Source: Arthrobacter sp. S41 (GTDB taxonomy: Bacteria > Actinomycetota > Actinomycetes > Actinomycetales > Micrococcaceae). Taken from it: 64,000 nucleotides of DNA. Numbering within the stretch: position 1 is the stretch's first letter; each line of letters begins with the position of its first letter. Of this stretch, positions 8,005-18,838 are shown piece by piece. The stretch spans positions 620,001-684,000 of the forward strand of contig NZ_SIHY01000001.1 of assembly GCF_004320535.1 (NCBI RefSeq), read 5' to 3'. Made by a program: the position numbers and the translations under genes. Below the pieces are notes generated by a model. That model did no database searches and was not told where the DNA came from. It saw only the letters and a program-made list of their open reading frames with translations.

Positions 8005-9018
8005 TTAGTTCGCCAAAATCTTCGACAGGTAACGGGCTACAGCCCGCACCGAGGCCATCGAGGTCGGATAGTTCATTCTGGTTGGGCCGAGCACTCCAAG
8101 CTTGTTGCGCACGTCCGAACCATAAGTAGTAGCAATAACCGCGGCCTCAGAGAGCTGACCATAGTGGTGTTCGGTGCCGATGGCTACGGCCAGACCACGA
8201 GAATCGGCTTCTAGCTCAGAGAACAATTTAAGTAACACTACTTGTTCCTCCAGCGCTTCAAGCACTGGGGTGATGCTCAGCGGGAAGTCGCCTTCCACTC
8301 GGGCCAGATTTGCCGTTCCCGACATGATGATGCGTTGAGTATTGGCAGCTTGAGCCATTTCCTCCAACGCAAGCAAAACGCTGTCCACCAATGGATCCGA
8401 CTGTTGCTGGGCGCTAAGCCCTGCACGGGTTAGTTTTCCACGCAACTCTGCCAGTTGCACACCCTCGAAGCTGTTCAATAACCACAGCTTCAAATCGGCC
8501 AGTTCAGTCTCCGAGTACACTCGCGACACAGCCAGCATTCGCTGATCCACGGTCCCATTGGACGCGATCATGACCATCAATACCTGAGCACTGCCCAAGG
8601 CAACTAGTTCAAGATTTTTCAGCGAAGCCATGTCGTAGTGCGGCACCTGGATCATCGCGACCTGGTTAGTTAACCGGGCCAATAACCGAACGGTGCTCTT
8701 GAGCATCTCGTCGAGGTCATTGGAACTATCGAGGATCTTGTTGATCGCATCGCGTTCAGCCCGAGAGAGCGGTTTAAGTTCGCCGATCTCGTCCACAAAA
8801 CGCCGGTAGCCCTTTTCGGTGGGGATGCGTCCCGAAGAGGTATGCGGGGCAGCAATCAGCCCCTCCTCTTCCAGCAACGCCATGTCATTTCTGATGGTCG
8901 CTGCGCTGACGCCGAGGTTGTGCCGGTCGAGCAGCGCCTTGGAGCCAACTGGCTCCCGGGATTGGACGTAGTCTTCTACGATTGCTCGCAGAACATCCAA
9001 ACGCCTTAGCTCACTCAC
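8005..9018 (-). CDS. hrcA: Heat-inducible transcription repressor HrcA
   Basis: HrcA represses class I heat-shock genes by binding CIRCE operators. The 337-residue protein starts with a winged-helix domain (RRLDVLRAIVEDYV, then GVSAATIRNDMALLEEEGLI) followed by the GAF-like HrcA domain. The start is the GTG at 9018, because AGGAGG lies 7 nt upstream. Two further in-frame starts (9021, 9036) are possible but less well placed. A CIRCE element lies 34 bp upstream, so the gene is probably autoregulated together with dnaJ and rsmE. Confidence 0.96.
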   Translation of the reverse strand: MSELRRLDVLRAIVEDYVQSREPVGSKALLDRHNLGVSAATIRNDMALLEEEGLIAAPHTSSGRIPTEKGYRRFVDEIGELKPLSRAERDAINKILDSSNDLDEMLKSTVRLLARLTNQVAMIQVPHYDMASLKNLELVALGSAQVLMVMIASNGTVDQRMLAVSRVYSETELADLKLWLLNSFEGVQLAELRGKLTRAGLSAQQQSDPLVDSVLLALEEMAQAANTQRIIMSGTANLARVEGDFPLSITPVLEALEEQVVLLKLFSELEADSRGLAVAIGTEHHYGQLSEAAVIATTYGSDVRNKLGVLGPTRMNYPTSMASVRAVARYLSKILAN

Positions 9019-9052
9019 CACAGCACCTCCTAACAATCCCCATGTGAAGGGT

Positions 9053-9079
9053 TTGGCACTCTAACCTGTCAAGTGCCAA
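9053..9079. promoter_or_regulatory. CIRCE operator for HrcA
   Basis: TTGGCACTC-N9-AAGTGCCAA has the exact 9-9-9 architecture of the CIRCE element (consensus TTAGCACTC-N9-GAGTGCTAA), with one asymmetric base between the arms. It lies directly upstream of hrcA and close to the divergent DUF3097 gene, so it may also affect that promoter. Confidence 0.9.
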
Positions 9080-9146
9080 GTCTAATACGTTCAACGGTTG
9101 CTAGCATTGGTTTTTGAGCGTATTCGATCACAGCGAAAGGCCGTAC

Positions 9147-10016
9147 GTGGCAAATTACTCCTGGGGACCGCAAGATCTGAGTGCACCAGCACCCAAAAAA
9201 CTCCGCCAGGTCCCCATTGAACTGGGCATGATTCTCGAAGATGTCTCTTCCGGCTGGGTGGGTGAAGTCATACGCACCGAAAAATCTGGTGGCATGCGAA
9301 TCATTGTTTTGGAGGACCGCCACGGCAAGTCTCGCTCATTCCAAGCAGGGTTTGGCTTTTTCCTTGAGGGCGAACCCGTGGAGATGATTGACCCGGTAGC
9401 AAAAGTGCCCGCACCTAAAAACCTGGTTTCCGCTTCTGGCTCCCGAGCCGTGTCCGGGCTCAAGGCAAGAGCGGCTCGTGCCAGTCGGATTTGGGTTGAA
9501 GGTAAACACGATGCGGAACTGGTTGAAAAGGTTTGGGGCCACGACTTACGTGTTGAAGGCATCGTTGTTGAGCCTCTGCATGGTGTGGACGATCTAGCCG
9601 GTGCGATCCGTGACTTCGCCCCATCCCCCGAACGTCGCCTTGGTATCCTCGTGGATCACCTCGTGGCCGGTTCCAAAGAGTCCCACATTGTGGCGGAAGC
9701 GTTAAAAGTTCCCGGCGCAGCAAATAACGTTTTGATTCTCGGCCACCCCTACATCGATGTGTGGCAAGCGATCAAACCCGCCACGTTGGGGATCAAAGCG
9801 TGGCCGGTGATCCCGAAGGGTACCGATTGGAAGACCGGTATCCTCAAGGCCTTCGGCTGGCCTCACGAAACTGCCGAGGACATCGGCATTGGTTGGCAGC
9901 GGATCTTGTCGACGGTTTCACACTATGGGCAGCTAGAGCCTCAACTGTTGGGCAGGATTGAAGAACTAATCGATTTCCTCACCACCGAAGATTACGGTTA
10001 CCTTACAAATAACTAA
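9147..10016 (+). CDS. DUF3097 family protein
   Basis: The 289-residue protein matches the actinobacterial DUF3097 family, whose function is unknown. Visible family features are an N-terminal SH3-like barrel (GWVGEVIRTEKSGGMRIIVL), then a Toprim-like segment with WVEGKHDAELVEKVWG, and GILVDHLVAGSKESHI. The segment VEGKHDAELVEKVWG resembles the acidic Toprim core seen in nucleases and topoisomerases, so a nucleic-acid role is possible. The GTG at 9147 was chosen because GAAAGG lies 6 nt upstream. A TTG at 9114 in the same frame would add 11 residues. It is transcribed divergently from hrcA. Confidence 0.8.
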   Translation: MANYSWGPQDLSAPAPKKLRQVPIELGMILEDVSSGWVGEVIRTEKSGGMRIIVLEDRHGKSRSFQAGFGFFLEGEPVEMIDPVAKVPAPKNLVSASGSRAVSGLKARAARASRIWVEGKHDAELVEKVWGHDLRVEGIVVEPLHGVDDLAGAIRDFAPSPERRLGILVDHLVAGSKESHIVAEALKVPGAANNVLILGHPYIDVWQAIKPATLGIKAWPVIPKGTDWKTGILKAFGWPHETAEDIGIGWQRILSTVSHYGQLEPQLLGRIEELIDFLTTEDYGYLTNN

Positions 10017-10106
10017 TAGTTGGATTAGCACGTCGTAAACTCCCAGCCTGCGGCGCAGACCCGGCTATGATTGGTATGACCAACAACCCCACAGCAAGGA
10101 ATAATA

Positions 10107-10508
10107 GTGACTTCACGCCAGACGCAGTCTTCGGATGACTCCCGCTTTGAGGGCTCTCAAACTTCTGCGCAGCCATTGACTCCCACTGAGGATCGTCTGT
10201 GGTCAACGATGGCTCACTTCGGCGCAGTTCTTGGCTGCATCCCGGCTGCTATTATCTTCGCTGTGTTCCGGGATCGTGGTGCGTTTACCGCTCAGGAATC
10301 CAAGGAAGCATTCAACTTCACCTTGCCGCTGACCGTTCTGGCTATCGTGTTAAACGTGCTGACCATCGTGCCGATTGTTGGCTGGGTCTTCTCTGTACTG
10401 GCCGTAGCGCTTTGGGTATTCATGACGGTTTCGGGTGCCCTTGCGGGAATCCAAGCCAACAAGGGCAACCCTTACCGTTACAAGTACAACTTGCGCTTGA
10501 TGAAGTAG
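10107..10508 (+). CDS. DUF4870 domain membrane protein
   Basis: This is a 133-residue protein with a polar N-terminal tail of about 30 residues, then DRLWSTMAHFGAVLG and three predicted membrane segments (about 38-55, 68-90 and 95-115), typical of DUF4870. The segment KEAFNFTL matches the conserved family motif usually written KEALNFQ. The GTG start at 10107 has AAGGA about 8 nt upstream. A TATGAT sequence near 10066 could be its -10 box. Function is unknown. It converges on hemW, whose 3' end contains its likely terminator. Confidence 0.82.
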   Translation: MTSRQTQSSDDSRFEGSQTSAQPLTPTEDRLWSTMAHFGAVLGCIPAAIIFAVFRDRGAFTAQESKEAFNFTLPLTVLAIVLNVLTIVPIVGWVFSVLAVALWVFMTVSGALAGIQANKGNPYRYKYNLRLMK

Positions 10509-10520
10509 AACTTTGCAGAT

Positions 10521-11750
10521 TTAGAAATCGAGAAGTTCGCGCACTGCGAGGTCGGCTAATAGCCGGCCTCTTTGCGTTAACACCAAAGTTCCGCCAAAGG
10601 CAGCCTTAGGATCGATCAGTGAGTCCGCGATCAAGCCAGCAATCTTTTTGCGGCCAACTTCATCTAGATCGCTGATCTGCATACCGGAACTCAGGCGCGT
10701 CAGCAGCATGGTGCGTTCTAGCTGAACTGCATCGGCATCAGGGTACTCTCGACCGTGGCCTGGAGAGATCCCTGCATCCATGCGCTGCTGATAGGCCGCA
10801 GGATGCTTCACGTTCCACCAACGCAGACCGCCAACATGGGAGTGAGCGCCAGGGCCTGCTCCCCACCAGTCACCGCCCGTCCAATAGGCGATGTTGTGCT
10901 GGCATGCATTGGCTGGCGTTTTAGCCCAGTTACTGACCTCGTACCAAGAGAAACCGGCGGCCGCGAACATGTCATCGGCCATTTGGTACTTCTCTGCGTG
11001 GTCATCGTCGTCAATATTAGGTACTTGCCCGCGACGAATCTGCGCCGCAAGTTTGGTTCCTTCTTCGATGATCAGCGCATAAGCCGAAATATGATCTGGC
11101 TCGTAGCTCAGTGCTGCCTCGATGCTGGTGCGCCAATCCTCCAAGGACTCCCCCGGAGTTCCATAGATCAGATCAACACTCACATCTAGACCGGCTTCAC
11201 GAGCCCAAGCAACAGCTTGAGGCACACGCTTTGGGTCGTGGGTGCGTTCAAGGACCTTGAGTACATGAGGAACTGCGGACTGCATGCCGAAGGACACGCG
11301 GGTGAAGCCGCCGTCGGCAAGCTCCTGCAGGCTTTCACGCGTCACCGAGTCTGGGTTAGCTTCGGTGGTGACTTCTGCGCCCGGCTTCAGACCAAAATCG
11401 TTGCGGATCTGTGCGAGTACCGAAACCAAATCGCTCGCTGGCAACAAGGTTGGTGTGCCGCCGCCAAAAAATACCGTTTCGATCTCGCGGTGAGGCTGGC
11501 CGGAACGGTCCATCACTTCACGAGCAAAACTGATTTCTTTGCCCACGGTCGCAGCGTAGGTTGCTTGGCTAGAGCCAGAACCGAGTTCGGTGGCGGTATA
11601 GGTATTAAAGTCGCAGTATCCGCAACGAACCGTGCAAAACGGAATGTGCACGTAAAAGGACATGGTCCGCTCCTGCGCCCCATGAGCACATGAGGCGGGG
11701 AGCAGACCATCGGCCGGAGCCGGATCGCCGTCAGGTAAAACTGAAGGCAT
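10521..11750 (-). CDS. hemW: Radical SAM heme chaperone HemW
   Basis: HemW inserts heme into target proteins and is related to oxygen-independent coproporphyrinogen oxidase. The 409-residue protein has the radical SAM cluster motif CTVRCGYCDF near residue 38, preceded by SFYVHIPF. GGGTPTLL and EANPD follow. The C-terminal domain carries NIAYWTGGDWWGAGPGAHSH. CxxxCxxC followed by Phe fits HemW. The start directly abuts the lepA stop, and lepA-hemW is a common order in Actinobacteria. A start at an internal Met (residue 30) is less likely because the longer N-terminus is usual in this family group. Confidence 0.92.
   Translation of the reverse strand: MPSVLPDGDPAPADGLLPASCAHGAQERTMSFYVHIPFCTVRCGYCDFNTYTATELGSGSSQATYAATVGKEISFAREVMDRSGQPHREIETVFFGGGTPTLLPASDLVSVLAQIRNDFGLKPGAEVTTEANPDSVTRESLQELADGGFTRVSFGMQSAVPHVLKVLERTHDPKRVPQAVAWAREAGLDVSVDLIYGTPGESLEDWRTSIEAALSYEPDHISAYALIIEEGTKLAAQIRRGQVPNIDDDDHAEKYQMADDMFAAAGFSWYEVSNWAKTPANACQHNIAYWTGGDWWGAGPGAHSHVGGLRWWNVKHPAAYQQRMDAGISPGHGREYPDADAVQLERTMLLTRLSSGMQISDLDEVGRKKIAGLIADSLIDPKAAFGGTLVLTQRGRLLADLAVRELLDF
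10548..10573 (+). terminator. Terminator of the DUF4870 gene inside the 3' end of hemW
   Basis: GAGG-T-CGGCT pairs with AGCCG-G-CCTC around AAT, followed by TTT. It lies 40 bp past the DUF4870 stop but within the last codons of hemW on the other strand, so the sequence would serve both as code and as terminator. Confidence 0.45.
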
Positions 11751-13598
<1,848 letters not shown>

Positions 13599-13710
13599 CT
13601 AAACAGACCTCACTAGCTGACTAAAAGACGTAGTTGGATTAGCTTCCATTCTGTCATGATTTCCGAGTCATCACGTATTTCGACGTTCCACAGCTGGTAG
13701 TTTGTCGTTC

Positions 13711-14271
13711 ATGGCACTGAATCCAGAGAAAATACTCCGTCTTGTAATGCGCGTGATCAAGCAGATCAATAGGACTCGCGCACGTACCTCAGGAAGCAAT
13801 AGCAACTCGAATTCCGGCTCACGCAGCAACCACACCACCACAACGCCACGCAACCAAAATGGTGGCGCGGCAATTGCCGGCAGTTACCCCGGTGACTACC
13901 GAGGCACAATCAATTACGAGTACCAGCCATCGATGGACGGCAACGCCGATCCAGGCGAGATCGTGTGGGGTTGGGTTCCTTATGAAGAGGACTACTCGCA
14001 AGGTAAGGATCGCCCAGTGCTGATCGTCGGACGCGATGGCGGATGGCTCTTAGGCCTGATGCTCACCAGCAAAGACAGGAACAACTCGGGCCGACAGGAC
14101 CCTGACTACCTCGACATCGGAACCGGCGATTGGGATCGTGAACAGCGCCCAAGTGAAGTGAAGCTTGATCGCATCATTCGTTTGAAGGATCAGTCGATTC
14201 GTCGCGAAGGCGCAATCTTGGACAAGGAACGATTCACCATTGTGGTGAACGCCCTAAACGAACGTGGCTAA
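13711..14271 (+). CDS. PemK/MazF-like protein, no antitoxin partner
   Basis: The 186-residue product has a low-complexity N-terminal tail (about residues 18-65, rich in Ser, Asn, Thr, Arg) and then a PemK/MazF-like fold: GEIVWGWVPYEED, KDRPVLIVGRDGG, LLGLMLTSKDR, VKLDRIIRL. In toxins of this family GDVVWVD and RPVLVVS occupy these places. No antitoxin gene lies beside it; the neighbours are divergent lepA and rpsT. Proteins of this type at this locus may have a housekeeping role. RNase activity is not shown by the sequence. The ATG at 13711 was preferred over a TTG three codons upstream; neither has a strong ribosome binding site. Confidence 0.7.
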   Translation: MALNPEKILRLVMRVIKQINRTRARTSGSNSNSNSGSRSNHTTTTPRNQNGGAAIAGSYPGDYRGTINYEYQPSMDGNADPGEIVWGWVPYEEDYSQGKDRPVLIVGRDGGWLLGLMLTSKDRNNSGRQDPDYLDIGTGDWDREQRPSEVKLDRIIRLKDQSIRREGAILDKERFTIVVNALNERG

Positions 14272-14314
14272 GTACTCGTTGTGAAGCTGTACTTCTGGTA
14301 AAGTTAATCCTTGT

Positions 14315-14337
14315 GTGTCGCGCAGGTTGGGCGACAC
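14315..14337 (+). promoter_or_regulatory. Hairpin in the rpsT leader
   Basis: GTGTCGC pairs with GCGACAC around a 9-nt loop, about 105 nt before rpsT. A further GC-rich stretch (CGCCCCCTTCGGG) follows. A long structured leader could serve S20 autoregulation, but this is inference. Confidence 0.35.
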
Positions 14338-14441
14338 GCCCCCTTCGGGTCGCCATAGGTGCCCCACACCGCTCAGTCGATGGCCTGAAGGATGAACCCT
14401 CTACCGACCGTATTTCGCGATAAACGAGAGAGTTTATTAAA

Positions 14442-14702
14442 GTGGCAAACATCAAGTCCCAGAAGAAGCGCATCCTTACCAACGAGAAGGCACGTCTGCG
14501 TAACGTAGCTGTCCGCTCGGAAGTAAAGACCGTAATCCGTAACGTCAACGAGGCAGTAGTCTCCGGTGACAAGGAAAAGGCAACCGAGGCATTGCGCCTG
14601 GCTGGCAAGAAGCTCGACAAGGCTGTTAGCAAGGGTGTTCTGCACAAGAACAACGCTGCAAACCGCAAGTCGGCAATTGCCAAGAAGGTTAGCGCCCTCT
14701 AA
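14442..14702 (+). CDS. rpsT: 30S ribosomal protein S20
   Basis: S20 is a primary 16S rRNA-binding protein of the small subunit. The 86-residue, strongly basic, helical protein begins [20 protein letters not shown], diagnostic for S20, and ends with [13 protein letters not shown]. The start is GTG with a GAGAG about 9 nt upstream. It is separately transcribed, with a 170-nt upstream leader region and a strong terminator 19 bp past its stop. Confidence 0.97.
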   Translation: MANIKSQKKRILTNEKARLRNVAVRSEVKTVIRNVNEAVVSGDKEKATEALRLAGKKLDKAVSKGVLHKNNAANRKSAIAKKVSAL

Positions 14703-14720
14703 GCCACGCTTAGACTTCAG

Positions 14721-14763
14721 CTGGCCCCTCGAAACTTCCGAGTTTCGAGGGGCCAGTCTTTTT
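14721..14763 (+). terminator. rpsT terminator
   Basis: CTGGCCCCTCGAAAC pairs perfectly (15 bp) with GTTTCGAGGGGCCAG around a 6-nt loop, followed by TCTTTTT. Confidence 0.95.
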
Positions 14764-14881
14764 AACCTGTCTTGTTTAGCTACCGCTCCCCTAACGTCCG
14801 CTACCGGGCGCAGAAAAGTCATCAAACCTACCGGGAGCGCCTCAAGAGATGAAGCGAAAGTTAGATAGGTAGTTCTACGTT

Positions 14882-15874
14882 TTAGCGGTTGGGTGCTTTG
14901 CCTGCGATGAACATAATGGCGTGTTCCAACGCGTAACCCGGCGAGCGACTTCCACCCTTGACCATTCGATCAGTGTTGGCGATTTCTTCAATGCACAGGG
15001 CAAGATCGCTACGTTTCCAACCACGAGCTTGCTGTTGTGCCTGTTGAACCTGCCAAGGAGCCATACCTAGCTCAGAGGCCAAGGTCGCAGCAGGCTCATT
15101 CACGCCGAGCACTTTGGCCAGCTGGCGAACCTTCATCGCCAGCGTCGCCACAATGGGGATCGGATCCGTTCCCGTGCCCAGCGAATGGCGCAGAGTGCGC
15201 AGTGCGGCTTGAGCATTACCGGAGATCGCAGCATCGGCGACTTTAAACGCCGTCGCTTCCACACGACCGCCGTAGTAACGATCCACGATGTCCTGGTCAA
15301 TGGTGCCAGTCGTATCCTGAATCAGCTGAGAACAGCTCGATCCAAGCTCTGCCAATGAGTTACCAACCGCAGAGACCAAGGCCTTAACCGCATCATTGGT
15401 GATTCTGCGCTTCGCTGCCTTGAACTCTGACTGGACGAACTCAATTTTCTCGGCGTCTTTTTTAACCGGCTGACAGTTCACAATCAACGCGCCTGCTGCC
15501 TTGATGGCATCGATGAGCTTCTTACCGCGTGTGCCACCTGAATAATGCAGGATCAGTACGTTCTCTGGAGCCTGATCTTTAAGATAGTTGGTTGCATCCT
15601 TGAGGAAGTACTCGTTCATCTGAGCCAGTTCATGAACTTCGACCAAGTTGGCGCTGGAGAACAGCGAGGAGCTGGTAGCCAGTAGCAGTTCGCCTGGCTC
15701 GTACTTTGCTGCGTCGAGCCGAGTGACTTGAATATCCTCTCGCTGTGCAGCTTGGGAGCGGAGCAATTCAAAGGCGCGCGCAGCGAGGTAATCTTCGGAA
15801 CCGGTAAGTAAGATTAGCGGTTGCGGCGTGATATCTCGCCATGAGATTCCGGGGTTTGCTTGGGCGCGTGCCAT
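14882..15874 (-). CDS. holA: DNA polymerase III subunit delta
   Basis: The delta subunit of the clamp loader opens the beta sliding clamp. The 330-residue protein begins with the degenerate AAA+ domain (PLILLTGSEDYLAARAFELL) and includes the clamp-contact region LFSSANLVEVHEL. The C-terminal collar domain has MKVRQLAKVLGVNEPA and YALEHAIMFI. GAAGGAG lies 6 nt before the ATG. It is the last gene of the leuS-degV-comEA-comEC-holA run, 34 bp after comEC, an order widespread in Actinobacteria. Confidence 0.93.
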   Translation of the reverse strand: MARAQANPGISWRDITPQPLILLTGSEDYLAARAFELLRSQAAQREDIQVTRLDAAKYEPGELLLATSSSLFSSANLVEVHELAQMNEYFLKDATNYLKDQAPENVLILHYSGGTRGKKLIDAIKAAGALIVNCQPVKKDAEKIEFVQSEFKAAKRRITNDAVKALVSAVGNSLAELGSSCSQLIQDTTGTIDQDIVDRYYGGRVEATAFKVADAAISGNAQAALRTLRHSLGTGTDPIPIVATLAMKVRQLAKVLGVNEPAATLASELGMAPWQVQQAQQQARGWKRSDLALCIEEIANTDRMVKGGSRSPGYALEHAIMFIAGKAPNR

Positions 15875-15908
15875 CGAGCTCCTTCGTACTTCGGTCGATA
15901 TATTGATC

Positions 15909-18176
15909 CTACCGAACTGGTGAACCTAAGGAGGAACTCAGAACACCTTGCTCCGCAAATGTGAGAAGCACGGTACCTGACTGGTCAGTTCTAAAAACTT
16001 TCGCGCCTACTTCTTGGGCCGCCTTCAGGGTTTCGGGATGTGGGTGTCCATAGGAGTTGTCCTTGCCATCAGAGATGAGTAGCACCTCAGGAGAAATGTC
16101 CTCAATGATCTCGGTGCCACCGTTTCGTGCCCCGTGGTGGGACGCCTTAAGAACTGCAGCCGGACCCTGTGGAAATTTCTGCAACAGCTGATGCATTGCT
16201 TCCGTCTCCATATCTCCGGCCGCGAAGAAATCTATGTTCCCAGTTGCCCGATGAAAATGGAACCGCATAACAAGCGAAGTGTCATTGGGCTCGGCCGTTT
16301 TTGCCGCTCTGGAATCTGGGCCAAGTACCTGGTAACTGATGCTTCCGTAGGTCTGCGAGAATCCTGACGCGATGACTTCTGCTCCGGGCCACTTGTTAAT
16401 ATCGAATCCGGCCGAAACCACCCGGCGACCGATCTTGATGCCAGATGACTCCAATTGCACGACTCCCCCGAAATGATCAGCGTGCGAATGCGTGATAAAC
16501 ACTGTTGGTAGTTCGTTGATGTTCAATCGTCGCAAGCATTGAACAACTCCACTGTCTGGCGGGCCAGCGTCTATTAACCAGCCTTGGTGATTGCCTAGAT
16601 TGATCACCAGGGCATCACCCTGACCAACGTCGCACATGGCAATGTTCCAGTCGGAATCCACGGGAACGCGGTAGAACAGGGTCGCAGGAAGAACAAGGGC
16701 TGCGACAAAGACCAACAGTGCACCCGCGAGTCCCAAAGAAACGTGGCGGATCCTGACCTGCTCAGTCTCCCGACCGGTGATGAGCAGGATACACAGCACC
16801 GTGGCTAGGAATATTGCCAGAATGATTCCGGGTAGGCCTGTTGGCCAGGGCCGAGCTGCGCCAGGAAGTTGGGCCGAGAAGTGGGCAGTTCTGCCAATTA
16901 GCTCAGCTGGTAGCCCTGGAACCCATAGCAAAATATGTGCGACGGACGGCAATGGAGTACACAGCAAGAGGCACACCATGCCAACCGCAGTGATCAAGGG
17001 CAGCAATGGACCGACCACCAGGTTTGTAGGTAGCGAATACAGGCTGAAGTTTGAGTTCAGGGCGATGATCACCGGCAGACAAGTGAACTGTGCTGCGCAA
17101 CAAATGGCGGTGAGCTCGGCTAACCAGGACGGAAGGAACTGAATAAATATTTCGGTCAGGGCCGGCGAGAGCATGATGATACCGAGCGTCGCCAACACTG
17201 ACAGGGCAAAGGCTGGTTCCACGCCTAACCCGGGGTCAACCAACAACAAGATCGTTGCACTGAGCGAAAGGATTCCCAAGGAAACCTGTCCCCTGCCGGC
17301 CAGCAAGGAAAGCACCGCAATGCTGCCCATCAAGCTGGCTCGAAGCACACTTGGATCCGGGCCGACAAACCAGGTGAACAGCGCCACCGCACCAATCATC
17401 AGTACGGCGCTAGGTATCCGAGCAATCGAGAACACCCGGAGCAGTGACAGGACAATGGCAGCGAGCAATGCAATATTTGACCCGCTTACTGCCGTCAGGT
17501 GGCTCAGGCCACTGGTCTTCATCGCGGTGGACAATTCCTCGTCTTGCCCCGAGCGGTCTCCGTAGAGCATGCCCGGAAGCAAGGCACGAGCGTTGCTGGG
17601 CAAATCTTGCAACGAGTGTGTGAATCGCTGCTTCAGGTAGTCTGCCGCAGTTAGTTTTGCTAGCGATATCACCTTGGGTTCGCTGGTTGCTCGAGCCCAC
17701 CAGGCAAAGGTTCCAGCGTCGGCCGGCTGAAGGCTCACGATGGTTTCAAATTCTCCGGTCTGCACTGGCATCGGGTACTCAACGGTGAGGTATACCGGCA
17801 CTTCACATTGCACCCACGCATCATCGCGCCAGTAGCGTTGGATGCTGGCGCTGCCTCTAAACACGCCTTCGACGGGTTTAGGCGAGCTATCTTCAAAGCT
17901 GAGAATGGCGCGACGTTGCTGTTCGGAACCGCTCGGAAGTGTGCACGGGCTACGGGTGGTACCGAGAAAACTTACGGCGAGCAATCCGAGCAGCAGCACG
18001 ATTGGTCCGGTGAACCACGGAGTGGAATGCGCACCGTCATGTCGCCGGCGCAGCAACAGAGCCAGCAGCAAACCGAGGACAACGATCAACGCGACCAGCA
18101 ACGCTGGCGGCATCGTGAAAGAGGCGGCCATCCAAGCGCCTGCCAACAACCACAGCCCACGAAAGTCGGTATTCAC
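15909..18176 (-). CDS. comEC: ComEC/Rec2 DNA-uptake channel protein
   Basis: ComEC forms the inner-membrane channel for single-stranded DNA during natural transformation. The 755-residue protein has N-terminal membrane segments and an OB-like region. The central competence domain reads LTAVSGSNIALLAAIVLSLL and has many membrane helices (about residues 230-500). A C-terminal metallo-beta-lactamase domain has THSHADHFGG and ASHHGARNGG. All three parts are intact, so the gene looks functional. The GTG start overlaps the comEA stop by 4 bp. Pilus genes needed for competence are not in the window. Confidence 0.93.
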   Translation of the reverse strand: MNTDFRGLWLLAGAWMAASFTMPPALLVALIVVLGLLLALLLRRRHDGAHSTPWFTGPIVLLLGLLAVSFLGTTRSPCTLPSGSEQQRRAILSFEDSSPKPVEGVFRGSASIQRYWRDDAWVQCEVPVYLTVEYPMPVQTGEFETIVSLQPADAGTFAWWARATSEPKVISLAKLTAADYLKQRFTHSLQDLPSNARALLPGMLYGDRSGQDEELSTAMKTSGLSHLTAVSGSNIALLAAIVLSLLRVFSIARIPSAVLMIGAVALFTWFVGPDPSVLRASLMGSIAVLSLLAGRGQVSLGILSLSATILLLVDPGLGVEPAFALSVLATLGIIMLSPALTEIFIQFLPSWLAELTAICCAAQFTCLPVIIALNSNFSLYSLPTNLVVGPLLPLITAVGMVCLLLCTPLPSVAHILLWVPGLPAELIGRTAHFSAQLPGAARPWPTGLPGIILAIFLATVLCILLITGRETEQVRIRHVSLGLAGALLVFVAALVLPATLFYRVPVDSDWNIAMCDVGQGDALVINLGNHQGWLIDAGPPDSGVVQCLRRLNINELPTVFITHSHADHFGGVVQLESSGIKIGRRVVSAGFDINKWPGAEVIASGFSQTYGSISYQVLGPDSRAAKTAEPNDTSLVMRFHFHRATGNIDFFAAGDMETEAMHQLLQKFPQGPAAVLKASHHGARNGGTEIIEDISPEVLLISDGKDNSYGHPHPETLKAAQEVGAKVFRTDQSGTVLLTFAEQGVLSSSLGSPVR

Positions 18177-18823
18177 GGCACCACCAATTCCGTGAGCTTT
18201 TCGAGCATCGCCGGCCCAATCCCAGACACCGCATCCAGCTCTTCTACGGTATTAAACGGTCCGTTTTTGGTGCGGAACTCAATAATTCGCTCCGCCAAGG
18301 CCGGTCCGATGCCAGGTAGTTCTTGCAGCGCCTCGGAGTCCGCACTATTGATCGAAACTTTGGCGTCTTGGGATGGCGCAGGAAGTTGTTGAGCGGAGGA
18401 ATCCCCACCGGTGCCGGGCATGATAATTTGCTGGCCGTCGACGAGCTTGGCAGCAAGATTCACCAGCGCCGGTTGAGCATTGTGGCTCAGGCCGCCAGCT
18501 TTTTTCACCGCATCGGTGATCCTCGAGCCTCCAGGCAGCTCGTAAACCCCCGGCTTATTGACCGCACCGACCACATGCACGGTGACTTTAGGACCAGCAG
18601 GACTTGAGGATGCGGTCGAGGTGGTGGAGCCACTGGCGGTGGGGTTGGCCTCAAGTGGAACGGTCTCTAGTTCATGCGTAGCCGGTGGCGGGGCCAGAAG
18701 GATCGAGATCGCGATCCAGCCAAGCACCACGATGACCAGGGCAAGCACCGCCACGCGCGACACAGCAAACCGCAGGCGGCCCGGACGCGGCGCGTACTTG
18801 CTGAAAAAATCGTGACGGCCCAT
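18173..18823 (-). CDS. comEA: ComEA-type helix-hairpin-helix DNA-binding protein
   Basis: ComEA binds double-stranded DNA outside the membrane and passes it to ComEC. The 216-residue protein has a short basic cytoplasmic N-terminus and one membrane segment (about 24-44, VAVLALVIVVLGWIAISILL). A Ser/Thr-rich linker and an SLBB-like domain (VTVHVVGAVNKPGVYELPGG) follow. The C-terminal helix-hairpin-helix pair reads INSADSEALQELPGIGPALA and LDAVSGIGPAMLEKL. It is followed with a 4-bp overlap by comEC. Confidence 0.93.
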   Translation of the reverse strand: MGRHDFFSKYAPRPGRLRFAVSRVAVLALVIVVLGWIAISILLAPPPATHELETVPLEANPTASGSTTSTASSSPAGPKVTVHVVGAVNKPGVYELPGGSRITDAVKKAGGLSHNAQPALVNLAAKLVDGQQIIMPGTGGDSSAQQLPAPSQDAKVSINSADSEALQELPGIGPALAERIIEFRTKNGPFNTVEELDAVSGIGPAMLEKLTELVVP

Positions 18824-18838
18824 GCCCCACAGTATGGG

